From Diphasiastrum complanatum (taxonomy: Eukaryota; Streptophyta; Lycopodiopsida; Lycopodiales; Lycopodiaceae), in NCBI GenBank assembly GCA_029204225.1, contig MU836348.1, forward strand, positions 1-30,147: 30,147 bases of DNA, in the 5' to 3' direction. This document shows, in pieces, positions 1 to 9,990 of this stretch. The notes under the pieces were generated by a model. It made no database searches. It saw only the letters and a program-made list of their open reading frames with translations, and was not told the origin of the DNA. Position 1 is the first letter of the stretch, and each line of letters opens with the position of its first letter. A program made the position numbers and the translations under genes.

Positions 1-315
1 AATCTGTGGCTATGAGGATGTAGCGAGCTTGGGTGTGTTTTGCTGCTAGATTGATTGGTCCAACAAAGTCAATCCCCCACTTATGGAAGGCTTCACCTTC
101 TATAATGAGAGTCAGTGGCGTGAAGTCTGCTTTGGTATTTTTCTTTGCTCGTTGACAGATATCACACGCTTTAATGACAACAAACGTGTCTTTAAACAAA
201 GATGGCCACCACAATCCTGCTCGAAGGATAATCTTCGATGTGGCTTCAGCAGAAAAAAGTGGCCACTCCTAGTTCTCTCATGAGCCTGAGATATTATCGG
301 TCGTATCTCAGATTT
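1..315 (-). pseudogene. gypsy integrase, N-terminal zinc domain and start of catalytic core
   Basis: Integrase inserts the element cDNA into chromosomal DNA. Reading right to left, the HHCC zinc-binding domain is seen as a His-containing stretch (AHE...GHF) near 290-250, then WWPSLFKD near 215-195 and CDICQRAK near 170-145, which gives the two cysteines. The core opens with KWGIDFVGP near 90-55; its Asp is the first catalytic residue of the DDE triad. The other two catalytic residues lie beyond the window edge. The stretch reads well across this region, so it is better preserved than the RT part of the same element. Confidence 0.85.
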
Positions 316-419
316 ATAAGCACATCGTCGAATAATGCCATCAATGCCCTTTGTAAAGTTGTCCTGCTATTAACTGAAAGGGTGTTGCTTTTTAGTATAA
401 ATTTTTTTTTTTCCCGTTG

Positions 420-1010
420 TACTCAGGCCTTCTTTTAGTCTGTCTGTGTGAGGAACTGAGTGATCTCCTTAGCCCATAAGGGTGTAGCATCGATCTGAAA
501 AAGGCATGCATCAGGAAGATCATCGTTGACTGGTGTAGTTGCTTTTTCAGCACTTGCTAATCTGGAAAGGTGGTCCACCATGAAATGTTGGGTCCCTTTC
601 CGAATGACTACATGGAAATTAAATTTCTCCAAAATCAGCAGCCATCGAGCTATTCGTCCCGTCTTACAGGACTTATTAACAATATATAGAAGTGCTTGAT
701 GGTCTGTGTAGAATGCAAAAGGTTTGGCCTAATAAATAATGTCATAGTTGTTGTACCGCATAGACCATCGCCAATGCTTCTCTCGCGATAGTTGTATAGT
801 TTACTTCACAGGCACCAGTTGCCTGCTCAAGAAACGTATGGAAAGTCTTTGCCATACTTGTCCTGTTGCGCAAGAAGACCTCCAATGGCATACTTACTTG
901 CGTCAGTATGCACATGGAACTCTTTCGGTAATCTGGCGAGCGAAGTATGGGAGCCGTGGTGAGGGTTGTTTTCAACTCCTCAAAGACCTTAATTCGTTCT
1001 TTGGTCCAGC
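420..1010 (-). pseudogene. gypsy RNase H and linker to integrase
   Basis: RNase H degrades the RNA strand of the RNA:DNA hybrid during reverse transcription. On the minus strand the motif HTDASKYA (first catalytic Asp) lies near 910-885, in a different frame from NYTTIAREALAMVYAVQQ near 808-745, so at least one frameshift separates them. Further down, 632-435 encodes a linker containing VIRKGTQHFMVDHLSRL and then DLPDACLFQID, which closely parallels the linker of the fragment at 11340-11500. The region 640-740 between them is broken by stops. The call rests on motif order and on the adjacent RT and integrase. Confidence 0.8.
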
Positions 1011-1169
1011 GAGGATCTACACAACTAAAATAAACAAGGCATGTCTTGCCTGCATAGTCGATTATAAAGATGCGATAATAATTGGTATGACGAGGAAGAC
1101 ATATATTTCCTTCACTGTTGCAGGTAAGGGCATGTCCACTATAACCTGATTTTTTACGGATCAGTAGAA

Positions 1170-1715
1170 ATACCGTCCTTTGAAATTATATGCCCTAGTA
1201 CGACCCCATGGGTGACCCATTTTGGCATTTATCAAGGTTTAGTGAGATTCCAAATCTCCGATAGCGAATGATGATTTTCTCCAGGGCGTCAAGGTGTGTA
1301 GTGTGGAGGAATGTACACCTAGATCGTCGAGATAAATCTCCACGATCTGATGTAACAAATCTTGCAAGGACAGTTGCATGACCCTTTGGAACGTTGAAGG
1401 GGCATTGCATAAGCCAAAAGGCATAACATTATAAGTGTAAATCCCGTTAAAGGCTATTTTATGTTTATCTTCAAGGGCTATTTGAACAAGGAAATAACCA
1501 CTGAATCCATCAAGAAGCTGAAAGCTTCAGCTCCTGCCATTTCCTCTAGGATTTGAGTCGTTAAAGACAAGGGAAATGGCTTTCTCCGTAAACGCATCAA
1601 GGTTTTGAGATTGACATAGATACGAAGCTTGTTGTTTTTTTTCTTGGGTACAACCACAATGGGTGATACCCAATCAATATGTTTGAACTTCATAAATGAA
1701 GCTTGCATCAACAAT
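1170..1715 (-). pseudogene. gypsy reverse transcriptase
   Basis: The polymerase copies the element RNA into cDNA. Reading right to left, DWVSPIVVVPKKKN near 1675-1630 is the start of the RT fingers, followed by LRIYVNLKTL near 1628-1600. PFPLSLTTQILEEMAGAEAF follows near 1580-1520, then FSFLMDS. MPFGLCNAPSTFQRVMQ lies near 1424-1375, and EIYLDDLGVHS near 1340-1310 holds the catalytic YLDD. These blocks fall in at least two frames, so frameshifts have accumulated. A stretch near 1610-1590 looks altered relative to the family. No functional product is expected. Confidence 0.88.
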
Positions 1716-1719
1716 TTCT

Positions 1720-2760
1720 TAATATCTTCGTCGATCCTCTCACAATAGACAGGGTTAGATCGATGGGGTTTAGCCTAATAGGCTTAGCATTGTCTTCTAA
1801 AAATCCTATGGAGGACTATTTCAGGTGGGATTCCTTTCATTTCTGTATAATTTCGTGCAAATACATCCCTGTATTTGAGAAGTAAATATTTCCAGATCAG
1901 CAAGGGGTGATGACAAATGTGCACCAACATGAACTATTCTATCTCCTCGTCAAGATCTTTAGGTTAGTGGAATGGTCTTAGCAGGTCCTTAAAAGGAGTT
2001 GGAATTTGGTGTAGGTTCCCGATGTGGCTGTGGTAACTGGATAACAACGTCATCCAGTGTAAAGTCTTTGAACTTCTGTGGAAGATCAAAAGGTGGGTCC
2101 ACAAAAAAATTTTGGGACTTTGGGAATCATCTGAGTTGATTCACTACTGGACATAGAGGCTTGGTCAGATTGTCTAGTTTCTGTCCCTTTTGACAAGGGC
2201 TTGATCGGTTGTTTAAGCTTCTCACGCATTTGTTTTTGACACTCGGTTAATTTTGTATCAATAACTTTAGTTGATTGTAACCGAGGTTTTTGTGGTTTCT
2301 GAGTGGGCGGTGTTGGTGCCTCACTGTCATATCGTCGTTGATTGTATCCCAGACTTCATCGGGATACACATCCCATGTATATACTTTGGGTTTGGGCTTG
2401 TATGTTTGTGTGTTGGATACCTTGGATGTCAGTTGGACATGAGCCAACGGCCCTGGTGTCGTTATCTCCTTAGAAATTGTTTTTGGCGGATAAGGTTGTG
2501 CATCTAGATATAGGAGTACATGTTCATCCGTCATGTCTACATCATCCATGGAAAGAATACCTTCTTCTGAACATGGGCGGTATAAGACTAGGTTCTCCTG
2601 AGCACCACGCTATAGGAATCGGGTCAATCATCATAAGTGGGATGATGGGTGTGTCAATGTCTGTAGAAGATGGGAGAATATCCACATCTGCTGCAGCAAT
2701 TTTGATATGACATCTATTGGAATCAGTACAGTCCACAGTGGCTAGTGCGTGACTCCAATT
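1720..2760 (-). other. Spacer between gypsy protease and RT
   Basis: About 1 kb separates the protease from the RT in this element. Two open stretches remain on the minus strand: 2549-2247 (about 100 residues, rich in Pro, Lys and Thr, with DMTDEHVLLYLDAQPYPP at its start) and part of 2934-2542. Between 1720 and 2240 the frame is full of stops. I recognise no domain. The length is greater than the short connector I would expect in compact gypsy elements, so it may be a low-complexity linker specific to this family. Function is not assigned. Confidence 0.5.
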
Positions 2761-2762
2761 GA

Positions 2763-3240
2763 TTATGTCCGTGGATCTCGTATAGTGACCTTTTGGTTGG
2801 ATCGGGACGCTATCTGATTCATCATATGATGTGGATGACCAATCATTGTATACCTTGGCGGGCTTGACATGGCCTTTTGAGTCAACCGTGACTCGTTTAT
2901 CGTGGTTACCAAAGGTAATTTTGCTATGTTCCAATCTTGGACAACACCTGCCATCTGGAGCCAGGGTGTACCAAGAAGGAGTTTATATGTATTGTTATCT
3001 TCTGGTAAATCTAAGATGACACAATCTAGCACAAATTTGACACCTGCTATGCGAACTTTTATATTTGATAAATGACCAGCAGGGTCAGTAACTTGTTGAT
3101 CAGCATGCGAAGTTATATCGTGGTTGAGGTATGGAAGCCCCATGACTTTGCTAATGACAAAGCCATGATATTAACGCCGGATCCGCTATCTAAGATAGCT
3201 AATACTACGGGATAGTCTCTATAGGACAAAGTTAGGGTGA
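2763..3240 (-). pseudogene. gypsy aspartic protease (retropepsin)
   Basis: The protease cleaves the Gag-Pol polyprotein. The catalytic loop is visible near 3215-3165 on the minus strand as AILDSGSGVNIMA, so the Asp-Ser-Gly active site is intact. It is followed in the same broad region by SLAKSWG and then by the reading frame 3143-2763, whose residues near 58-70 include LLLGTPWLQMAGVV. That matches the C-terminal Gly-x-Pro-Trp-Leu block typical of plant gypsy proteases. One frame change separates the two blocks. It sits between the zinc-knuckle Gag and the spacer leading to RT, as expected for this class. Confidence 0.82.
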
Positions 3241-3284
3241 TGCTTGTCCCCTTAGCAACACCTATTCAACAGATTCATAGGAAT

Positions 3285-5135
3285 CTAGGAAATTTTAGGA
3301 ATCTCTTCTGTTTCTCGCTCTTCATCAGGAATAGTAGGCAGCTGAAAATTTTGTTGGATATAACGTTGAAGCCCAGTGAAGGATTTTACTGCAGTATGAA
3401 ATAGCATGGTGAGTTGAGCTTGCAGGAGGTCAGAAAATACTTCAAGTTCCTGTAGGAATTGCCCCTTTTCAAGGATATGAGCTGAGAACAGACTTTCTGT
3501 ATGTTCTTCCTCTCGCAAAAACTCATCTCAAAACTCATTGCATTGTCGTTGTTCTACCTTTGGGTCTGGGTAATCTTTTGGTAATGTGAAGCCGTCAAGT
3601 GGCTTCCCTGGGGGTCAGCTGATTTGACATTATTCTGCTGCTGTCCTTTTTGTTGGCGTTGTGCTCTAGTGAGAACTCTACAAGTTCGGATGAGATGATG
3701 TGCTGGAAGAATAGGTTGTTTAGGACAATCCTTGAAACTGTGTTTATAGACACAGTCGGGACATTCCACATGGTATTGGGTTTTTACTTTACAGTCAGCC
3801 ATGAAATGTCCCGTTTCAACACAAATAAAGTAGTGATTGCTCATTGGCCTGTGGCAATAGCATAACCATCTTGGATGGCTAGTTGTGCTAGATTTTCTGG
3901 TGGTGTTGAATACTCATCTCGTTTGCACGAGCATGAGTTGTCGGTTTGATAATGTTGAGAACTAGCAGATGGAAGTGTTGTATCTTGATGATAGGATTGA
4001 TCGTAGGAGTTTTCAACAAGATGTGTTTGTGTAGACTCTCGAGGATTTCTATGTTTTTGTGGTCCTAGATCTAGTTGTCCTCTTGGAGTGGTCCTAAGAG
4101 TGCTAGTTGTGGTTGAGGTTCATGTCTAGGTTGTCTAGGCAACTCTTGTATATGGACTTGGTTTTTCGTGGTTGGTAGTGCGTGTGTTGGTTTTGTAAAA
4201 CAAATGGTTGTCGAGGAGGTTGAGTATGTCCTCCTGACTGGTTGTGAGGCTGGTTCCTCGAGTTATAATAGCAATAAGAGAGGTATGCCCCATAAAGTTG
4301 CAGATGTCACATTGATCAAGGAAGTATCTAGGACAGGTTGGTATGAAGTGCACTCATTGCCAGTGTGTGCACCTCGACAGTGAGGGCACCACGTGTTCTC
4401 TCGTCTATGGTGGATTTGGCCAGTGGGTAACTGACCTGACACCGAACTCTAGATAGACTTAAGAGTGTTTTGAAACTCTTTCGTGAGTTTCTCCATTTGT
4501 TGTTGGTGTTGCTGGTTAAGCAACTCCATCTGTGTTTTCCACAACTGTTCTCGATTTTTGTTTTGGTCGAGCTTCTTGGACAACACGATGTGCTCTCTGT
4601 TCATGTGGTTCATCAACATCAGAGCCCTCATCTTCCTCTCAAATGGCGTCAGACATGGCTTGTCTCAATGATGTATATAAATCATTGGAACGAAGTTCAC
4701 GTCTTCTCCATCATGGGAGTCCAACAAGGGACCAAATTACGAGCATAGACTCAGTGGGTTGTTCTTGTACCTGACTTTTTAATCTTTTAAATCGTTCGAT
4801 ATAGTCATGTACTTTCTCGTCTTTTTTCATTTTGATGTTTCTTAGCTTGACAAAAGGACTTTCTATCAAGCGAAATGCTTCTTGGTTTCCAAGGAGGCTC
4901 AAACCTGAGACCAAAGAAACTTTGGATGTCAGCTAACCAACTGAGCCAACCCCGTTGGTATTATCAAGTGAAATGGCTTAAAGTGTTTGATAAAGGCCTC
5001 CTTCAACAGTGACCAGTCACGTTTATCTTCACGATCAAGGTTAAAAAACCACTCTCGTGCTCGATCAATCATGGTCATCGAAAAGAGCTATCCCATGGCT
5101 TCGGTGATGTCTCGCCATAGACGTCACATGCGTTC
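3285..5135 (-). pseudogene. gypsy Gag with coiled coil and multiple zinc knuckles
   Basis: Gag forms the virus-like particle and binds element RNA. Reading right to left, AREWFFNLDREDKRDWSLL near 5070-5015 and DEKVHDYIERFKRL near 4830-4780 belong to the retrotransposon Gag core. A Gln/Lys-rich helical stretch (4631-4449) looks like a coiled coil. Four zinc-knuckle motifs follow. CPHCRGAHTGNEC (4388-4350) is complete CX2CX4HX4C. CDICNFMGH (4311-4285) lacks the final Cys. YFICVETGHFMADC (3832-3791) lacks the first Cys. CPDCVYKHSFKDC (3763-3725) is CX2CX3HX4C. The frame shifts between knuckles and stops occur throughout. The N-terminus is lost at the junction with the neighbouring copia fragment. 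Confidence 0.82.
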
Positions 5136-5990
5136 TACATTCTTGAACTTGAGAAAGACATCAAATACTTCATCCTCACACTTTAGAAGATAAGTCCAAC
5201 AATATCTACTAAAGTCATCAATGCAAGTCATAAACATGTTTGCTCCTCCAAGACTCAAAGAACTAGTACAATGCAAATCCAAATGTTCTAAGTGAGAAGG
5301 CATCTTAGATCTTGAGCTAGATCTAGAATAAGACAACCTTTGTGACTTTGACATTAAAGAAAGCTCACCTACTTGTTTCTTTGCCTTCAAACCACCATGG
5401 TTAGAACTAAAAAATCCATCAAGTCTGTAGAGATCACCTTGTCTCTTGCCTTGAACAATCAAGACTCCATTCCTTTTGACACTCAAGAATCACCAACAAA
5501 TTTCAATTTGAGCCCTTTGTCAACCATTTGACACCACTAAGCACATTCTTAGTAGTGGAAGGTATGAACAAAACATTCTTCAAAGGAACATTCCTATTTG
5601 TAGATGAGAGAAAAATAGAAATTGTACCGATGAACTTGATAACAACTTTACCACCATTGGCCATGTTGATGACGTTCTTTTCTCCTTCATAAGACACCAA
5701 AAAGTGAAGTACTCTTTGTGATATGTCATATGAAAGCTTGTTCCACTATCAATCCACCATGGATCAGTATCTTTCATTGGTTAGCAAACAAGGAGACATA
5801 AAAAAACATATCATCATTTCATCAAAAGTGAAATTGCCTTGATTTTCTTCTTGTTGGAATCACTAGAAAATGCCCCATGATGCCACAATAGAAGCACTTC
5901 AATTAGAACTATCTTTTCTTATCAAAAGAAGAAGAATCACCATGATCTTGTCCTTTAGACAACTTACCTTGACCTAAATTGGAAACGTCT
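5135..5990 (-). pseudogene. Ty1/copia fragment: Gag zinc knuckle, protease, start of integrase
   Basis: On the minus strand the fragment begins with a Gag tail whose knuckle CFYCGIMGH (near 5905-5875) has lost its last Cys. The protease follows with WWIDSGTSFHMT (near 5757-5720), an intact Asp-Ser-Gly site. It continues in another frame as VPLKNVLFIPSTTKNVLSG (5600-5530). The frame 5486-5124 carries the end of the protease or pre-integrase region, then LEHLDLH (the first integrase Asp) and ANMFMTCIDDFSRYCW. It breaks off after VFDVFLKFKNVER near 5135, where gypsy gag begins. The pre-integrase His/Cys region appears shortened. The integrase is close to the one at 19626-20273, so these are two copies of one family. 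Confidence 0.85.
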
Positions 5991-5994
5991 AGAT

Positions 5995-6230
5995 ACTTCA
6001 TCAAAACCTAAAATTACTAGTCTAGATGCAATATATCAAATTTAGGCAATTAGAATGGGTCCAAATCTGACCTCATCCACTTATCTACTTGTCAAAAATA
6101 GTACAAATACTATATAGGCCTTTATTGACAAATATGAGCCTATCTCTAAGTTGAGATTTCATTTTGGCCTCCAAAAATGCCAATAAACCAACAAACTAGT
6201 TGACAATTTTTCACAGCCATTAGTTTATCA
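5995..6230. repeat. Dispersed repeat block, copy 1
   Basis: Bases 5995-6230 align in the same orientation with 18765-18992. Shared landmarks include a start at CTTCATCAAAA, TCTAGATGCAAT, CAATTAGAATGG.TCCAAATC, a stretch around ACAAATACTATATAGG, and a close at GTTGACA.TTTTTCACA. Homology stops abruptly at both ends. Both copies lie beside fragments of the same minus-strand copia family, so the block may be part of that family's LTR or leader, but it sits on opposite sides of the coding relics. No open reading frame is seen. Confidence 0.7.
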
Positions 6231-6490
6231 CAAAACCTAATTCAAAAAATGCAATCTATACAGCTTGACTAAAAAGGCCAAAAAGCTGACCATGCCTATC
6301 TGAACTATGCTCCATATTCAATTCTAATTTTTATTTGAGGGACAAGAAGGATTGGCACCTCAATATTATTTTGTCTTTGGCTTGAGCAGTGGAGTAGTTA
6401 TTTTTTCATGCATGGCAAAAAACCAAGATCACCATTGTTAATATATTTTTACAGTGGAAGTGTTTATGTAATAATAGGATTTTAAGAGAA
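6231..6490. other. Uncharacterised AT-rich spacer
   Basis: This stretch lies between the dispersed repeat and the second gypsy Gag relic. I see no reading frame with recognisable motifs, no LTR end with a PBS, and no tandem repeat. It may hold the decayed 5' part of the gypsy relic that follows. Confidence 0.4.
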
Positions 6491-6990
6491 TGACCATTAC
6501 CCCTACCACTTGGGATGCTTTCCAAGAGGCCTTTAAGTTGGAGTGTCTCCCCATTTTTTATGACTTTGAGCACTATCAATGTGGTAGACCATTAGATGTC
6601 TACTTAAAGAAATTTCAAATAGTCTTGATTCGTTAATCGAATTGATCCTCTCATAAAGTTATATTTTATTTTAGAATTTTCTAGAAAAGACCAATATAAA
6701 GTGTGATGTAACCAACCACAAAGCCTCAAAGATGTATTTTGTTTCATGAAAATATTTGACGACACTCATTTTGGTGTTCGAAAGGAGCAAGTTTGTCCAA
6801 GGTTGAACCTAAGGACAAAACCTTCTTTAAGAAATAAGACAAAAAGACACTTTTTCAAGGCAAGAAAAAGTGCATCAAGTTGGATAACACAAGATATGAC
6901 AAAGCAATAATAAATGGTTTGTGTTTCTTTTGCATGAAGAGGGGCACTTGCAAAAGATTGTCCGAAAAAGCATAAGAAATTTGGAGGTCA
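6491..6990 (+). pseudogene. gypsy Gag fragment with zinc knuckle
   Basis: MTITPTTWDAFQEAFKLECL (6491-6550) matches the retrotransposon Gag core around the conserved Trp and Phe. It is followed by a PLDVYLKKFQ stretch. Near 6916-6975 the plus strand reads LCFFCMKRG and then, after a small frameshift, CKRLSEK. That is the CX2C...C skeleton of a zinc knuckle whose His region has been damaged by the shift. The region between (6640-6890) is broken but lysine-rich, as expected upstream of a knuckle. No functional protein is possible. Confidence 0.72.
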
Positions 6991-7589
6991 ACCTAAAACA
7001 TTATAATAAGTAATTCTAGCATTTGTTATGTTATTATCATTAACAGATGATATTGTTTGTCATTATTATTATTTTAGCATAGTTGGTTTTGGTTCCAATG
7101 ATCTTATTCATACGAATAAGTTTGCATGATGCCAAGCTATAAATATTCTAGAAGATGTTTCAACGCATAATTCTGTTAATTCAAAATTTGTGTAGAAATT
7201 AAATGACCACCAGACCAAGTAATCACAAGTATTTGGTGAAGATGATAATGAGAGAGTATCAACACATTTGGAACCAGATTATTCTTCAGCTATGGTTGAA
7301 AGTCCAAGATTATAGTAAATATCTTAATTTTCATATTTGGAAGTTGGATAAGATAGATGTAATAAAAAAAATAGTGGTTTTACTCCAAGAATAAGTCATT
7401 GAAATAGAATTAAGTAATGCATAGTTTGTCATTTTTGTACAATGGCTTGTTAGTAAATTTTGAAGTGATAAATATATATGATACTCTTTTATATATTTTT
7501 TGGAGGTTAAAAAATGTTTGAAATTTTTTAGTATAATTTTAATCGATATATTTTAAAAATGTAATTTCTATGATGAAGCATATTATTCA
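6990..7589. other. Decayed interval between gypsy Gag and RT relics
   Basis: Position suggests the protease and connector of the plus-strand gypsy relic. A short open stretch at 7203-7394 has no motif that I recognise, and I find no Asp-Ser/Thr-Gly site. The last 150 bases are very AT-rich. Confidence 0.4.
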
Positions 7590-8185
7590 GAGTCTAAACA
7601 TACCTTTAGTGGAGGATTCACCTAAGAGAAGAGTAGTTAGGAGGCTAAGATAGGAATTGGCTAACTTTTTCCTTGATAATGATGGAGACACTCACCTTTG
7701 TGTTGACTATAAAAAGGTGAATAAGATTACCATAAACAATTAATATTCTTTGTCTAGGAGGATGCATAATCTAATCGATTGTCTAAATGGATTAATTTAG
7801 TTCTCTAAGGATAAATTTGTGATCATTGCTACCATCATATAAGGATTATAAATGAGGACATTTCTAAAATTGGTTTTTTAACTGGGTAATGCGCCACTAT
7901 GAATTTTTGAATCAAGTATGACAATTATGAATGTTTGGTGTTATTGTTTGGACTCATAAATACACCTGCTAGTATTCCAACAAATTTTTTGAACAATATT
8001 TTTCCTTCCAGAAAAAGTTTGTAGTAGTGTAATTTGGACCACATATTCATCTATAGTTGGACCTTTAAGGACCATGAAGAGCATTTTAGACAGAAAAGTT
8101 TTATATTAATAGGTCAAAAGGTAATGTCCTTCATACCTAAACTCAGTACCTAGGCCATACCATATTAAATTGCGACAATTATGAT
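7590..8185 (+). pseudogene. gypsy reverse transcriptase fragment
   Basis: Conserved RT blocks can be traced through several frames. LCVDYKKVNKITINN (7701-7745) corresponds to the family's C-V-D-Y-R-K-L-N-K block. MHNLIDCLNG (7763-7792) follows, then a damaged palm region (7800-7900). A downstream stretch around 7930-8095 resembles the fingers-to-palm end with an ExH-type tail (ATG AAG AGC near 8075). The thumb start KFYINRSKGNV and QYLGHTI lie near 8095-8165. The catalytic YxDD is not recognisable, being hidden in a stretch around 8010-8050 with several lesions. The element is clearly dead. Confidence 0.72.
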
Positions 8186-8199
8186 AAGATTTATAAGAT

Positions 8200-8879
8200 A
8201 CAAGAAAGACAAATATCGCAAAAATACAATGACATTGTGTTTGGAATTTGATTTAAAAATAACTATATTTTTTTGTTATTTTTAGACTAATTTTAAGGCC
8301 AAAATCATGGTTTTTTTAAAGTTAATATCCAAATTAGAACAAAAAAAACTACAAAAATAAAATGTAATCTTTACAATACAACATGACTTAAAAAATTTAC
8401 AAACTTAATAAAACCATCATAATAGAAAATAAAACAACATTAAAAATATATACATGATTTTTAAAAGGCCGATTTCATAAAATATAAAGGGGCCTAACAT
8501 ACTTATAAATATATTTTTTTGTTAGTATATTTTCAAAGAATTTATGAATCTCTCAATTTAAAACTTTATATATTATCAAAGGACGTTATTTTTTTCTAGA
8601 TATTGAAGTTGAAGACCAGGTCCATTATAATCAAAATCAACTGACATATCATATTTTTTAATTGGCCTCTAAATGCTGGCAGAAAATCTTGTAAGTTTGG
8701 CTTTTTTTCGTTCACACACACACACACGCGCACAAAAACATGCATATAGCCTTATGTCAAATTAACTCAGGTCAATTTTTGAATTAAATAGTGTTGACTT
8801 CCATAAATAGTTAGTCATTTGTCAGTTTAAAATTAAATATTAAAAATCCACATTTGTTAGACCTAGATCATCAACACTT
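8200..8879. other. AT-rich DNA, nothing recognised
   Basis: Apart from the CA tract, this stretch has poly-A/poly-T runs and no reading frame with recognisable motifs. Confidence 0.5.
8713..8734. repeat. (CA)n microsatellite
   Basis: A short run of CA dinucleotides (8713-8727) continues into GCGCAC. It lies in AT-rich noncoding sequence. Confidence 0.85.
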
Positions 8880-9012
8880 TATTGCTTATTATGTAGTCAT
8901 TTTTTTCTTGCATTTTGGAGAGATCGTGAGTAATGTTGTCTTCGATGGAGGAGGATATGACAGCTACTGCTTTACCATTTTTCTCCTTCCATTCACAAAG
9001 CTACCACAATTT
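8880..9012 (-). pseudogene. Ty1/copia gag relic
   Basis: On the minus strand this short stretch reads LCEWKEKNGKAVAVISSSI followed by a DLSKMQEK-like stretch. It aligns with LCEWREKNDKAIALLSSSI in the gag of the minus-strand copia at 16420-16300, and the two also align as DNA (for example TTCTCC.TCCATTCACA.AGCT). Only about 40 codons remain and both flanks lose similarity at once. It is therefore a small isolated scrap of a relative of that element, not a gene. Confidence 0.7.
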
Positions 9013-9552
9013 TTATTTATACCTTACTCAAAAGAATATTAGTTAACATGGTGTGTAACCATTGAACTTGCAATATTTTTGTCTAGTTACTTTTTTGGAT
9101 ATATAAATATATTCAAAATAAATGATTTTCGCTATTTTTACAATTCAAAATACATAATTTTTGTTATTTTCAACAACCAAAAAGTGCAACAAGTCTTTCA
9201 ATTTGAATTTCATGAACATCATCACACATTATTCATGAATTATCATATTGTTTTTTTGTTTAAATTTTTTTTTAAAAACTTTTATCTTAATATTTAGTGT
9301 AAATATCTAGATTTTTAATTTGATTCTTTTGATTTACTAGTAAATTTAAAATCTTAAAATTTAAGTTTTTAGATTTTTTGATTAAAAAAATTAATTAACA
9401 TTTTATTTTTAAATTTTTCAAAACTTATAGAACTTCTTTAAAAATTATATTTAAAGTTTTAGAAGATTTCTAATTTTTTGATACTTAGTAATTTTGAATT
9501 TTAAACTTTTTGATTTTTTTAATTTTCAGTTTTAATTTTTTTTTAATAAAGC
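9013..9552. other. T-rich low-complexity DNA left of fold-back region
   Basis: Very AT-rich, dominated by runs of T and ATTTT-type words. The short reading frame at 9079-9297 is a by-product of composition. The T-rich side here and the A-rich side at 10110-10250 lie on opposite flanks of the fold-back repeats, so they could be arms of one larger decayed inverted repeat. Confidence 0.4.
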
Positions 9553-9990
9553 CATTGTCCACGAAATTGTCGACATAGCATAGTTCAACATTCTTATGCT
9601 TAACATAGGAAAATTAAACATAGGACCATTTTTTTGACAACTTTGTTGACAAAAACATGAAGACCTATGTTTAGTCTTATGCCTTACATAGGACTTGAAA
9701 CTAGACCTTCGTTGACAAGGTATATGACTGAAATTAGGCCTTTGTTGCTTTTGTCAACAAGGTTATCGACAAAGTGTAGCTATGTTCAACATTGCTATGT
9801 TGAGCATAAGAATGTTGAGCTATGCTTTATCAACAAAGTTGTTGACAAAAGCAACGAAGGCCCATGATCATTTATATGCTAAACATAACAAAAGTTTTTT
9901 TTCTGCTATGCTTTGTTAACAAAGTTGTTGACAAAAGCAATGAAGGCCCATGCTCATTTTATATGTTGAACATAACAAAAGTTTTTTTTT
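9553..9990. repeat. Complex fold-back and tandem repeat region
   Basis: Several related segments occur in opposite orientations. The segment 9553-9609 is an inverted match of 9795-9850 (shared word CATAAGAATGTTGA). The segment 9736-9792 is an inverted match of 9811-9863 with an 18-base loop, including a perfect 17-base stem GTTGCTTTTGTCAACAA. The right arm is then repeated in direct orientation from 9834 and from 9920, a period of 86 bases, each copy running through CAAAGTTGTTGACAAAAGCAA to AACATAACAAAAG. The whole could be a MITE or other fold-back element. I find no reading frame or clear target duplication. Confidence 0.65.

Larger units (their letters stand above)
1..5135 (-). mobile_element. 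Ty3/gypsy retrotransposon, internal region, degenerate and partial
   Basis: Read on the minus strand, this stretch carries in order Gag (about 5130-3290), aspartic protease (about 3230-2880), a long spacer, reverse transcriptase (about 1715-1180), RNase H (about 1010-640), a linker and the start of integrase (about 310-1). RT and RNase H before integrase is the Ty3/gypsy order. Many stops and frameshifts show it is dead. Integrase runs off the left edge, so the 3' LTR, if present, lies outside. On the right, gag meets a minus-strand copia fragment near 5135, so the 5' LTR, PBS and Gag N-terminus are missing. Its RNase H-to-integrase linker closely matches the fragment at 10796-11770, so both belong to one family. 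The class is clear; the exact clade is not. Confidence 0.9.
6491..8200 (+). mobile_element. Second Ty3/gypsy relic, plus strand, heavily decayed
   Basis: Gag motifs (6491-6990) are followed after about 600 bases by RT motifs (7590-8185), all on the plus strand and in gypsy order. Stops and frameshifts are very frequent, more than in the element at 1-5135, which suggests an older insertion. The stretch 6990-7580 should hold the protease and connector, but I cannot recognise either. No LTR, PBS or polypurine tract was found for it. Its zinc knuckle and RT differ from the first family, so it is a separate lineage. Confidence 0.78.

Noticed and set aside
748-1149. 133-codon plus-strand frame
   Set aside because: It lies antisense to gypsy RNase H and has no motif of its own; the minus strand explains the region.
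9667-9867. 66-codon frame in the fold-back region
   Set aside because: It crosses the inverted repeats and has no recognisable motif; the hairpin structure explains the sequence better.
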